Positions 13,538-24,467 of a DNA stretch of 64,000 nucleotides are shown here, piece after piece. The translations under genes were made by a program, and so were the position numbers. Source of the stretch: Auanema rhodensis (Eukaryota > Nematoda > Chromadorea > Rhabditida > Rhabditidae); contig OZ059896.1 of NCBI GenBank assembly GCA_964057225.1, positions 10,168,001-10,232,000 on the forward strand, given 5' to 3'. The notes below the pieces were generated by a model. The model worked only from the letters and a program-made list of their open reading frames with translations, was not told where the DNA came from and did not search any database. How positions within the stretch are numbered: the first letter of the stretch is position 1; each line of letters opens with the position of its first letter.

Positions 13538-16500
13538 ATGTTGGATGATATTGAAGCTGTGCATTATCATGATAACGTCGTCACCCAGCTAGATTGTGCA
13601 GACAATGAGCCGTCGACATCATCTAATATTCAAAAGCTAGTGTCTGCTGATTTGACAATGGCAATTGATACAAGTCGACAAATAATTCCAATTACTAATA
13701 CCATGATAACACAATTACAAATATTCTCACGCTATCGTCCAGATATCAGAATCCTATACAAACAGCTGATTCTGATTTCCTTATTAATACTACTATTCTA
13801 TCTACCTACTGCTGAATCAGTAAAATGTTATTGTACAGATGATCATTGCGTTCCATATGGAGCATGTGATGGAACAGTTTGTTTGGTTGGAATACTCCGA
13901 GAAAATAACCAAATTATACGTACATGTGGCTCACACCCGTTAGGATGTCATAGGTATGGTTTTCATTTATTATTTTTTTCTTTTTTTTTAAATAGTTATT
14001 AGTTTATGTATTTATGTATATATCTATATAAATAACAATAATAATAAGAAATATATAATATAATATATATAAATATATATATTTTTCTATATATATATAT
14101 ATATATATATAGCTAGATAGATAGAGGAATCTTTTCCGTTTTTGCTGTCAAAGGATTGACAACCGGCATATACATGGCTTTTCTACTTCATTTCAAAACC
14201 TCCTTTCTCTCTTCGCTCTTCTGTCTATCTGTCTGTTATGCAAAAAAAAATAAAAAAGAGAGAAAGAAAAGATGTTCCTTATGAATAAACTGTTCAAGTT
14301 ATTCATTTTTTGCTTTTTCCTCGTCTTCTTCTTCTTCTTCTTCTTGTCATTGAAAATGTCCATTCCTTAACTGCTGTTCGTGAATATGGATTTGTGTCCA
14401 TCCAACCAGCTTTCATAAAGAAACAAATCATTGAAGTTCGCTTTTCATAAGCATTCAGTTTATAAAATAATCGTTTTCAAATATTTTTTTATAAAAATTA
14501 TAAAAATTGCATATACTTATAATAATTTATTAAAGTAACTTGTAACAAAGAAAGCATATTTCTATTCTTCTGACGCTTTCACGATTTCTATGCCAGCCTT
14601 TTCGGCTGCTTTTCGTCATGCTGTTCTCTCCACCACCATCATTTCACATGCAATGTGATCTGGCTTCATCTCTTCTTACAAAGCAGCTCAGTTCCTTAAG
14701 CATTGTCTCTCTACATCTCATTCTGCTTCTCATGATTCTTGAAGAGAGATTCCGAATCGGTGAGTGTAAAAGCCGTAAGTTGAGCATAGAAGAGAGTCCA
14801 GCCGTATTCGGAAAAACGTTAGGGTTAGTGGAAAGCTATGTGGGTCCATCTAAAGAATCCTATTACAAACGTGTCAGTTCATCTCATACATACTAAATGA
14901 ATTGCAAAATCAATTAACCATGATAGTTTAAAGCTTCTCTTAACCACAAATGATCTTTATGTCAAAGCCTCAGTTGAGTTTTGTTGTTTACATATTGATT
15001 ATATACTTCAGAATATATTCCATATGAAAGCGTCAATCAACCGACGACGTCATATGTAATATGCACGAAATTCAGATGAATACAACCTATTCCCTCTAGA
15101 TCCCAGCTAATTTCATTTTTGTTCTAAATCTATAGAGAGGAAAAATGTTGTTAGAATGAAAAGATTCCAGATGAAAAAGACGTTGATGATGAAGCAGATT
15201 CTTGTCATCTCACATGTCGATTTGACGAGAATATAGACAAATAGCTTCATCGCTAACGTCGTCGAGCCTGCTGGTTTCCGTGGACCAATCCAATTATAGA
15301 TGGCCAGCAAAAAATGTCCGGTGGCCATGCCATTCTTTATCCTCTTCTTCTCTCAGCTTTCATCTCTTGACCTCGAATTACTTATCCATTTTCGTTCAAA
15401 TCTATTGCAAATACTTCAGATAAACATAGCGCAACAACAGTTTATTGACGGATGAAGGAGAGAAGCAAGAAGTGTTTTATAAAATTGAGAAGACGTTAAG
15501 AATCACTTCAAAACATGAAGTGTATCATAATAACATCATCCACAATTTTCCTGTAATTAAATTGAATTTTGTATATTTTTTTCCGAATTTTAACAAGACC
15601 ATTACGAAAATTCTTGAAAATTCTAAGATTTATATACTATATGTATAAAATATAAGTGATAAAATATTTCTTTATATAACAATGACATTTGAAAGTTGCT
15701 CTCATTAAGTGAAACCAACTTTTCAATATACATATATTACGCTCAAAAAGTTCAAATGACTTCCAAACTTTGAACTGAAGAACTTTTTTGTAAACTTGAA
15801 GAATGCTTATTGTTTTCACAGTTTTGGTTCATTTTGTACTATAAATAATGAAAAATTGTATGCAGTTGATTGCAATGTCTTAGAGTTTTCTTCTCTGAAA
15901 ACTTCTAAACATCTCCTAACCTCACAGCTTGACTCCTCAAAAACTAAAAACTTGAATTGACACAGAATGAAGGGGGAACAAGGGCCTCGTTTGAATAAAT
16001 CGGATGAAATCAAAGACATTTTCATTTGTTGTTTCATGAAAGAGATGGTATTACTAAATCGTTTTTCTTTTAAACAAAAGAACATTCATAAATATATCTC
16101 CTGGAATTGCATATTTCCTTTTTTGCATTCAAATTCTTTTGTTCTGGAGCTGCGAAATCTTCATATTAAACCAAAGAGCATACACATAGTGTGTCTATCT
16201 CCCTATTTCCATTTCATCTTCTCCTATCCAGTTTTTTGTTATGTAAACAATTTTTATTTACCAAAAACGTAAATCATTTATTACTTTTCAACAAAATACT
16301 TTTCGCTTTTGAAAGAAAAAAAAAATCAAATATGAGTGAAGACGACCAAATATGTTTCCGTTTTTGTGACTCCCGTTTTCTTTCTAATTGTTTTTTGAAT
16401 TACTTCACGTTGTCAGAAGCTTTCTGGTCACGCAACGAATGTACAGAACTACTCAAAACATTCAGACTTTAAGCTTTAAGCTATTTTGCTAAGTTCTAAA

Positions 16501-17880
16501 TAATTCAATCTTTATGTGGATATCAACTGAATATCGTGTACTCTATTTCAGAAAAATCGTAAATAGAATAGAATCAAAACCTAGCAATCTCTTTAATGTA
16601 TAAAGCTACGAGATTTTTGAATATAATAAATAATGACCATGTTTCCGCATAACAAATATAAAATCTTTTAGAAAAAAGTTGTAAAAATATCTTTTTTCGG
16701 TCGTGTGTTTATATGTGCATAGTTACTCTTTATCCGTAACTTATGGGACACATAGATACAGAATACAAGTATGGTTAGAATTTCAAATTTGCTTGCTTCC
16801 GGATTCTATTAATGATGACAATGACAACGGCAATTTTTAAAATGAGATATCTGATTGATTCCGGAAGAAGCACGTCAATTCAACTGACAGCCTTTGTTAT
16901 CGTCTTCGTCTTCGATGGTAGTTCTTACACATCGTCATTTCATGCGACTTGAATAAATTGATTTGACGAATACAGACTTTTACTTCATTATGCTTGAGAG
17001 AGAAGAAGAAGAAGAAGAAGAAGAAGTCGAAATTCCTATTTGTCGTTCTAATAATATGTCCAATTGGGATGAACATAACACTCTCTTATTTTCTCTTTCT
17101 CTTTCTCGATCCAGGCTCTGAACTCAAAAGGCCATGCTCTAAGATTCTAAAATCAATATTGTTGCGGCAACTCAATTAGCATGTCGTTTATCTCGGCTCT
17201 AACTTGATTATTTGTGCTCTCTGATGACTCTACCAGCCCTGAATTGTCCTATGAAACAACGACAAAGCAGTTTTCATCTGAAATCTGTTGTGAATTTATG
17301 TTTTGATCTAATTCAACTGTAAACAATGTTCAATGACATGGGAGTTGTTTCATTTGGGCGTTAACTGAAAAACTTAGGAAAAAGCTGCAAGCTAAGGGAA
17401 ATAACAATGACTCATATAGAGCTACAAAGTCCAATTCTTCTTTCTTTTTTTCTAGATGTATAAGTATGTCTTATTTAATTGCCGGAGGTCGTATGACCTT
17501 TCTATGCTCAGTTGATTATAGGTAGGATTGTTGGAGATGAATAAGTTACGGATCTTACTTTTATTCTTAAAGCTATAGTTCCTGTTCCGTTCTTTTTTCT
17601 TTTTTCTAACTCATTCTTCAGTCCTAATTTTGCTTCAACCAATTAACTTTCAAGCTAAGTTTTCAGTAAAAGTAAGAAACAGCTTTTTTCCTGCTTAAAC
17701 ATGAATGTTATCATCATTCATGTATATTCTGAATAAGTAGTAGTTATTGACTAAGAAAAACAATGAAAGTTGAAAGGAAAATAAAATAAATTAGAAAACT
17801 TTTTCATATAAATTTCAATTTTATGAACTATTCTTGTTTGAAATTCTGGTAAATATGTATATAAAGATTTGTGTTTATCC

Positions 17881-17935
<55 letters not shown>

Positions 17936-20689
17936 TTCTAACTCTTTTTGCTGTCTCAACATATTAATTTCAAGATATAAAAAGCTTTTTTCATATATAT
18001 TGCCAGAGTCTTAGTGGAAAAATATGAAATGTAGCAGAATAAGTTTTACAAAAGAGGACCATGCTCTATTTTAAAGAATAATGAATGAATTATGTCAATC
18101 TTGAATCCATGCTACTTCATGCAAAATATGATTGCAATACATTTTGATTGTAGTTTAATCATTCGGGAAATATATCATAACCATATATAATATTATTATA
18201 TAACTCATTTTATATGGTCCTACAGGGAATATATAAGATATGAATGTAGATTTTTGGCTATGCCGCCAAGCTATCGCCCTTTGTCATCTTTACTGGTTAC
18301 GGCTTCTGGTCCTGCTCATGTTACAATTGCTTAATAGATTGCTTTATGTGAAGCATATGGTCACCAACAAATTTCTGTGCCTCTATCTCTCTATCCTACA
18401 AATATTTTCTTTCTCTCTTTCTCTCTCTCTCTCAGTCTATCTCTCTCAGTCTATCTAGCTATCTCTTCTTTTCAACATTTTATTTAAAAATCTCTCTTTT
18501 TCTTTATATTCATTCTTTTCTAAGGCGGCATTCACTAAATTTGACAGCAGAATTGAAAGAACGAAGGGTGAAAGCTTAAAAAGAAACATGAAATATTCCA
18601 GGATAGTAATATTAGTCAACAGATTTTCATTTTTCAATGAAATGCTATTAGTAGTAATAACAACATGAATAATAAGCAGAAAATGAAGCTTACTGAATTG
18701 TTGTTGATTAATACAGCAAATGGCATTCTTTCATCATCTTCTTCTTCTTTTTTTGAGCAAATATGAGAAGTGAAATGATGAATTTGTTCGACGAAACATA
18801 AATTTTGACCACAATTTCAATTCGTTGTTATCTAAATAAGCCAAATATGCTAAGCATTAGGCTTGAAAGCTCTTTTTATCTCTCACTCGTTTTCTATTTT
18901 CTTTACACGCTTACTAGACTTCCAACTTAACATGCTACGCTTCAGTTTCCATCAAGAAAAAATGGTGATCATGTTTAAACATCGCTTATATACTCCATTC
19001 AGTCAATGTTAGCCAACTCACTTTGTTACTTAGTTAATGAAGAAAAAAATGAAAGGGAGAATTAGATTGAAATATAAACTTTCATCACTTTAATTAGTCA
19101 TATAAAACCAATTAGTTGTTCAAGATTTAATGATTTGAACTACATATATGTATATATGGTAACAATGATTTATATTTGATATCATTTCTTAAATAATTAA
19201 TATATTATTTTCAATTATATAAAAACTTTTATTTTATTCATATATACATACTTACTAGACCCTATTTCTACTACTGCTACTACTACCTCCTTTCACTATC
19301 TTCTTTTGAATCCTTTTGTTTCAAATTTTACATAGTAGCTTAGATTTTGGTCAATAGACTTTTATTATTAGAAATATATATATACATCAATAATGCTAAG
19401 AAAGCATATGTTAAGGAATTTGCAAAAAGTTTTAGAAAAGAAAATATATTGGAGGGGGTAGGGAGAGAATAAACTATAAGAAATAATATTCATATCTATG
19501 TGAAAGATTCCGACATTTGACTTGAATCATCTTCGACTTAAGTCTACATAGTCTAGTCAAAGTTGCCGACTTGAGCAAGTCTAATACTTCTTTACATATG
19601 TATCTAGACTTAACCCTTTGAAAAATGGCTACATACAAGATTCTTCTTCTGTGTTATTCCAGCAGTTTTCATAATATTTCAAAACTAACTGAGAGAAAAT
19701 ACATATGTAAAACCATATATATATATATATATATAAATAACTAAAATATGAAACAACTAGGGAACATTATTTATAATAAACTTTGAATAAAGAAAATCAT
19801 TGAATGAATTCATTGAATTCAATATTCGATATTCAAGGTATGGACGTTATTGGTCACTTGATATGTGGTAAGTCTAGTGGCTTATGTACATTTTTCTGTA
19901 TTAGACAGAAAATTATGTTTATTTTGAATAAAAAAAATGATAAGAATGATATGATGAAAGAAAATATCATGAATTATATGTGTGAATTAATTTGTCAAAT
20001 GCTTTGTCTTTTAATAAAAAATATAATATTATATATACAAAAAGTATGCTAAATGTAGTAGAATATGCTTATTGTTTTACTTTGTGTATCATTAGTTGAT
20101 TTAGATATGTTCAAATATTTGTAGAGTGTTTCTTAATATTATATTTATATAATTAATTTTATATTAATTTTGCAGGGATGAAGATGATAAATGGACTGAT
20201 TTATGTGCGTGTGATCAGCCACTATGCAATACATTTAGCTATTTAAGAGCTCATACAAGGTTTGTAAGATAACGATTATCGTTGACTTTTATTGAAAAAA
20301 TTATAAATTTAAAACTATTTAATATAGTTTTAATTGAATTATCGTAATAATTCATTATTTTTTAATTTATTTTCAGTCAGCAACGTCAAGAAGCACAATT
20401 TGTTCCTGATCCGGATGAAGTTCCATTAGTGTTCAATCGTATGGATCGTACAGATGATGAACCAGCTCCTCCAGCAGCACCAATTTCAACCAGAACTTCA
20501 CTCCTTACTCTATTACTTGTCGTGGTACCTCTAACAGTTGGTGGTGCTACAATTATGGTTTGTTTTAAAATTTCGAATTTTAAATTATTATTTTTTCTCA
20601 AAAAAAAATTTCTAAAGTTTGCTTTTTTTGTTTCACTAACAACAATTTTTCAGGTTGTTGCCTTCAACTACTACTGTCATTTGTGCTAA
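13538..20689 (+). CDS. single-pass membrane protein with three-finger (activin-receptor/Ly6-like) ectodomain
   Basis: Four-exon gene: 13538-13953, 20176-20259, 20377-20557, 20654-20689 (717 nt, 238 aa, phases consistent). A hydrophobic segment (LILISLLILLFYLP, about residues 80-93) is followed directly by a Cys-rich module: CYC, CVPYGAC, C, C..., then LCACDQPLCNTF across exon 2. This spacing and the final CxC...C..N pattern are those of three-finger folds (activin receptor ectodomain/Ly6/uPAR). A Pro/Ala-rich stalk and a C-terminal hydrophobic helix (LLTLLLVVVPLTVGGATIMV) precede a tiny tail ending YYCHLC. Two hydrophobic ends suggest signal peptide plus membrane or GPI anchor. The first ATG leaves a long (~80 aa) leader, and an in-frame ATG at about 13703 would place the signal nearer the N-terminus. 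No kinase domain follows. Part of exon 2 and exon 3 were copied to 35.6 kb. Confidence 0.65.
17884..17933. repeat. (CT)n microsatellite
   Basis: Almost pure CT run of about 50 bp inside the 6.2 kb intron. Confidence 0.9.
18226..18334 (+). CDS. candidate alternative terminal exon of the three-finger gene
   Basis: Preceded by a clean acceptor (GGTCCTACAG). The exon starts with one base that completes the AG left by exon 1 into Arg, exactly as the main exon 2 does, then reads 35 codons to TAA: begins EYIRYECRFLAMPPSY and ends SGPAHVTIA. Base composition is richer than the surrounding intron. If used, the protein would lose the second half of the three-finger module, the stalk and the C-terminal helix, giving a shorter and probably soluble product. 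It could instead be chance; no transcript evidence is available from sequence alone. Confidence 0.4.
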
Positions 20690-21540
20690 TCCTTGGTCTA
20701 TACTTTTAAATTGACACAAAGTTTTAATCAAATATTCATGTACTGGTATGGCTTTCAATGCGGGTCACTTACAGCACCGATATCAACGGCTTTGTGTTTA
20801 TTCTGGTGAATTCTTATGAAACTTCAACAAAAAATATTTTTTTTAAAACACCAAAAGAAGAAGAAACAAATTCTTTTTTTCTATCTCAAGAGTTACAACA
20901 CGTAAGACGTTCAAAACAATTTTTTTAACTCTTCTCGTCTCTTCAAGACTTTTCGAATTATAGCTTCTATATTTACCTTTTCTTTTGTTTAAATTTGTAT
21001 TCATAAAAATATATAATTTTAAATAATATATATTTGTTTTAAAACTTATTATATTTCATCATTTTCAGATATTTTTTTATTTAATGTATGGATGATGTGG
21101 TTCTCTGTATTTCCAATTTATTTACTAACTGAAGCTTTAATACCAAACCATTTGTGCCTTGTTAAATACAATTATACTCCAATCTCTAGATGTATATTGC
21201 TCAGATGGACCAGATATTCTTGAAAACCATGGCAAACGATAATATTTATAATATCAATACTTTTAAGTAAAAAAAACATTATTTTGAATTATTCTTCTGA
21301 AGTTGAAATTATTTTTTTAAATTGTAAATGTTGTATGTTGTAAGTCTTTGTGTTTATAAATCTTTTTTTTCTTGGTTTTCTAAGAAATATTATTTTTCTT
21401 TTATTTTTGGTTTTATACTGAGATTTTAAATGTTTTGTTATTACTCAACTTTACAATATTGAATATGTTTATATATTTAAGTAGATATCATTTCAAAATA
21501 AAATTTTTTTTTTTTAGAAAAAATTTATTTAATTTTTCAA
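20690..21540 (+). other. 3' region of the three-finger gene with an unassigned exon-like segment
   Basis: Downstream of the stop lies sequence copied almost unchanged to 35.86-36.77 kb. A TTTTCAG acceptor ends at about 21067 and is followed by a 48-codon open frame (VWMMWFSVFPIYLLTEALIP in part, ending RWTRYS). A second frame over the same 3' part is also open. It may be 3'UTR or the last exon of an unrecognised gene. An AATAAA near 21498 is a plausible poly(A) signal. Confidence 0.35.
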
Positions 21541-21603
21541 CATTTAATAATCTATATTATGCATATAAGCTGAAGGTTCAAGTGTAAGCAGAAGGTTCAA
21601 GAG

Positions 21604-21735
21604 TCAAGTGCATTGCCCCCCCCCCCTCCGTAATTAACCCCACCAAGCCGTAAGCCCCACCCCTTTTGCCGAATTGGACGCAGTTGCTTAAAAATAAAAT
21701 AAAATAATATACCTTTTTAAAACCATTTTACGTGG
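21604..21735 (-). mobile_element. MITE, partial copy
   Basis: In reverse orientation this matches the elements at 31.48 and 35.45 kb: shared core with the CGTAAGCCCC.CCCCTTTTGCCG block, GCAACTG, an AT stretch and the CCATTTTACGTG block, with a long poly-C tract at the outer end. The far terminus is missing or diverged, and a mariner lies 40 bp beyond. Confidence 0.65.
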
Positions 21736-21774
21736 TGAAATTGCTGAATTTATGAAATGAATTTAGAATAAATA

Positions 21775-22893
21775 TTAGGTCCCGAACTAAGTCTTGCGCC
21801 CCCCCTAGTGTGACATGAAAAATCAAAAAAAAGTATGAGAGTTGCAAAAAATTTATTAAATACTGTATTGCCCTTTGTTGGCAATAACCTTCTCCCACTT
21901 TTCTTTCAGCTTTCGAATTCCGTTTCTGAAAAATAGTTTACTTTTAGTTGCAAAAAAGATTTTAACAAAATTTTCAACTTCCTCTAAGGTTTTGAAGTTT
22001 TCACCCCTTAAACTATGCTCCATTGATCTAAACAGATGGTAATCTGTTGGAGCAAGATCTGGAGAGTATGGGGGATGCTTCAAAACCGTCCATTTCATGT
22101 CCTGAAGCGTCTGTTGAGCTTTCGCACAACAGTGTGGGCGCGCGTTGTCGTGCAGTAGCGCGATGCTCCTGTTTCTGAGCCCCTCATCAGCTTCAATGGC
22201 AGCATGAAGCTTTCTGAGTTGCTCAGAATAGTAGTTCCCATCTATGGTTCTTCCATAAGGAAGAAGCTCATAGAAAAGAACACCGTTTTCGCTCCAGAAA
22301 ACGGATAGGAGCGCTTTTTTAGGCGTTTGTGGGTTTACCCTGGGGGTCATTGGAACTTCCTGCCCAGGGTTTACCCAAAACTTAAGCCTGTTTGGATTGG
22401 AGTAGAGAATCCACTTCTCGTCTCCAGTTACCAAACTTTTGAAAAAACCCCTTTTTTGGCTCATTTTCAGAAGACCCTGAGCCAAACTTATTCTCGATCT
22501 GAGATTACTCTCAGTCAGAACATGAGGGGAAAAAGGTGAAATTTTATGGATTTTACCCATTTTTTTCAACCTTTTTGAAATAGCAACATCGCTGACTTTC
22601 AGAATGTTTCCCATTTGAAGCTGAGTTGCTCCAGGATTCTCATCCAAAACATTCTGAAGGTCTGCGTTGCCGAATTTCTTACCAGCGCCAGACCTTAGAC
22701 GATCTTTTAAATCGGTTTCGCCCGCTCTAAAACGCGAATATCATCTTTTGCAGGTGCTGTAGTTTGGAGATGAATCTCCATAAACAGCTCTCATTTTTTT
22801 AAAGGGCTGCTTTCGCAGATAATCCTTCATTAAAATGATAAAATTCGAAAAACTAGGGGGGGGGGGGGGCGCAAGACTTAGTTCGGGACCTAA
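21775..22893 (-). mobile_element. mariner-family DNA transposon
   Basis: 1119 bp element with matching terminal inverted repeats starting TTAGGTCCCGAACTAAGTCT and running into G/C tracts (about 34 bp). It is flanked on both sides by TA, the standard mariner target duplication. It encodes a transposase on the minus strand. Near-perfect termini suggest recent insertion. Confidence 0.92.
21856..22830 (-). pseudogene. mariner transposase with one internal stop
   Basis: Reading from ATG at 22830 the frame is open except for one TGA at 22741-22743 (codon 30); downstream it continues for 293 more codons to 21856. The catalytic domain is complete: GDEKWI, then HDNARPH and PPYSPDLAPTDYHLF, with exactly 34 residues between the second and third Asp (the DD34D signature of mariner). 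The upstream part contains the helix-turn-helix region with AGETDLKDRLRSGAG. The shorter open part from 22647 lacks the full DNA-binding domain, so this copy is probably not self-sufficient. Confidence 0.88.
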
Positions 22894-22964
22894 TATATTA
22901 TAATTGAATTTAATCAAAAAAAAATCAAAAAATTCAGAAAAACCTCACACAATTTGTTTATAAC

Positions 22965-23128
22965 TTTGTCTAAGTCTAGTTCACAGATGGTTAATGAAGC
23001 AATGATGAACACAGAAAAAAAATCATATTATCAACATTGATATTCAATTTTGAAATTTATTAATTAAATGATTATATAAATGTATTATGTAGTTTTGTGT
23101 GCTGTTTTTTTTTGCTAATTAATCTTGA
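22965..23128. repeat. diverged extra copy of the receptor-block 5' flank
   Basis: Matches 23994-24170 (and 31.74-31.92 and 36.83-37.01 kb) at most positions, including the AAGTCTAG(T/A).CACAGATGG block and the T-rich tract before TTAATCTTGAACA. It differs more from these than they do from each other, so it is an older partial duplication. Confidence 0.7.
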
Positions 23129-23221
23129 ACAGCAAAAATGAAAAAGTATGCACCGTTTGGAAAAAAGGGCGGGGCTGACGGCGGGGGAGGGCTGCACTAG
23201 AGCCAAGCTGAATATTCGTAT

Positions 23222-23958
23222 TGTAGTAGTAACAAAGGATAAGGTACAGACTATACTCTACGATCTATATGATCTATGAAATGGTATAAGAGTAAGAAAA
23301 GAGTCCCAATTTAGTCAGTTAGGCTCTCTTGAGACTCAGGTCACTGCTTCTGTTCATTTTTGTTGCAAATTGAACTGATTGTGTTTTATTTTATCTTGTT
23401 ACTGAACTAATATCTAGACTAGAGATTTACCTCTGCAAAATAAAGTCTTATAATAATCAAAAGTTGCTTCAATCAAGGAATAGAACTGAAGAAATAGTGC
23501 GTGCATCATAAGAGAGCATTAAGGGAGAGTTCCAGAATTTTTTTAGAAATTGAAGTTCAGGAGATTGAGGAGATGAAAAGAAACTGTATGGTGCTTCGAC
23601 GAGCAAGTCATGTCCAGGAAGTGGGGGACCAAGTTATCAGTCTGATCAACGAGGCTGTCACAACAGTAAGTTCGTCACTTTATTTGGAATGTCTTAGTTT
23701 GAATATGGAAGAAAGAGTCCCCAGGCTCATTCAAAATGTTAAGTCTGTTGCAAGGGTAAAACAGAGAGAGAATGAGGCGTTGAGAGAAAAAAAACACTTG
23801 GAGAATATGAACTCAGGAAAAAAGGAGGTATTAAAAAAGAACATACAGTGTGAAAAGGTTATTATGTTTTTTGTTGTAAATTGATAGTCTTATCCTATAA
23901 ATTATGATAACCAAAGGTTGCTTCAATCGAGGAATAGAACGGGCTAACAAGCGTCACG
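23222..23958. mobile_element. short retroelement-like insertion flanked by GTAT
   Basis: Comparison with the uninterrupted copies at 31.69 and 36.79 kb shows an insertion between ...ATTCGTAT and GTATATATT, giving a 4-bp GTAT target duplication. The insert starts TGTAGTAGTAAC. It carries a block (TTGCTTCAATC(A/G)AGGAATAGAAC, with TCTTAT upstream) near 23463 and again near 23919, which looks like the end of a terminal repeat. An AATAAA precedes the first block. Between the blocks lies one 127-codon ORF. It is best read as a truncated or non-autonomous LTR-type element; the family is not determined. Confidence 0.55.
23501..23884 (+). CDS. coiled-coil ORF inside the GTAT-flanked insertion (gag-like?)
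   Basis: 127-residue ORF rich in Glu/Lys/Arg with heptad-like spacing (EVQEIEEMKRN, then RVKQRENEALREKKHLEN). No catalytic motif, zinc knuckle or membrane segment is visible. Its position just inside the first repeat block suits a short gag-like product. The function is not recognised. Confidence 0.4.
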   Translation: MHHKRALRESSRIFLEIEVQEIEEMKRNCMVLRRASHVQEVGDQVISLINEAVTTVSSSLYLECLSLNMEERVPRLIQNVKSVARVKQRENEALREKKHLENMNSGKKEVLKKNIQCEKVIMFFVVN

Positions 23959-24467
23959 GTATATATTTAAAATATTTTCACTTTGTATATCATTTGTTTA
24001 TAACTATGTCTAAGTCTAGTTTACAGATGGTTAATGATGTAATGATGAACACAGAAAATCATATTATCATATGTAATATTCAATTTTGAAATTGATTAAT
24101 TAAATGATTATATAAATGTATTATGTAGTTTTGTGTGCTGTTTTTTTTTTGCAAATTAATCTTGAACACCATGCTAAACTTTCAAAACGAATCAAAACAT
24201 TTAGTCTATAGCATGCTATACGTACAAACCGAAAAATATTTTATGGTTATTTTTTGTATTTAATAAGAGATACCAATATTCCATAAATATATTTTTTTAT
24301 AATTTTGAAGAATTGAATATATACATATATGTGTGTATATGTGTACATAAATCAAATTTTTTCCTTTTATTTTTTCCTTCTTTAGTTTGTATTTTCTTTT
24401 CTTTTGGCAAAAAAGAGAAAGTTTAAATGTAAGTATTTTAACTGTTAGCCTATTACAGACACCTATT

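Larger units (their letters stand above)
13954..20175 (+). other. 6.2 kb intron of the three-finger protein gene
   Basis: Single very long intron between the first two coding exons. It holds AT and CT microsatellites, no transposon that can be recognised, and one phase-compatible alternative exon (18226-18334). Other open frames in it lack splice support or are low-complexity. Confidence 0.6.

Noticed and set aside
20429-20689. 86-codon frame on the plus strand
   Set aside because: Exon 3 of the three-finger gene read through an unspliced intron; the spliced frame is given instead.
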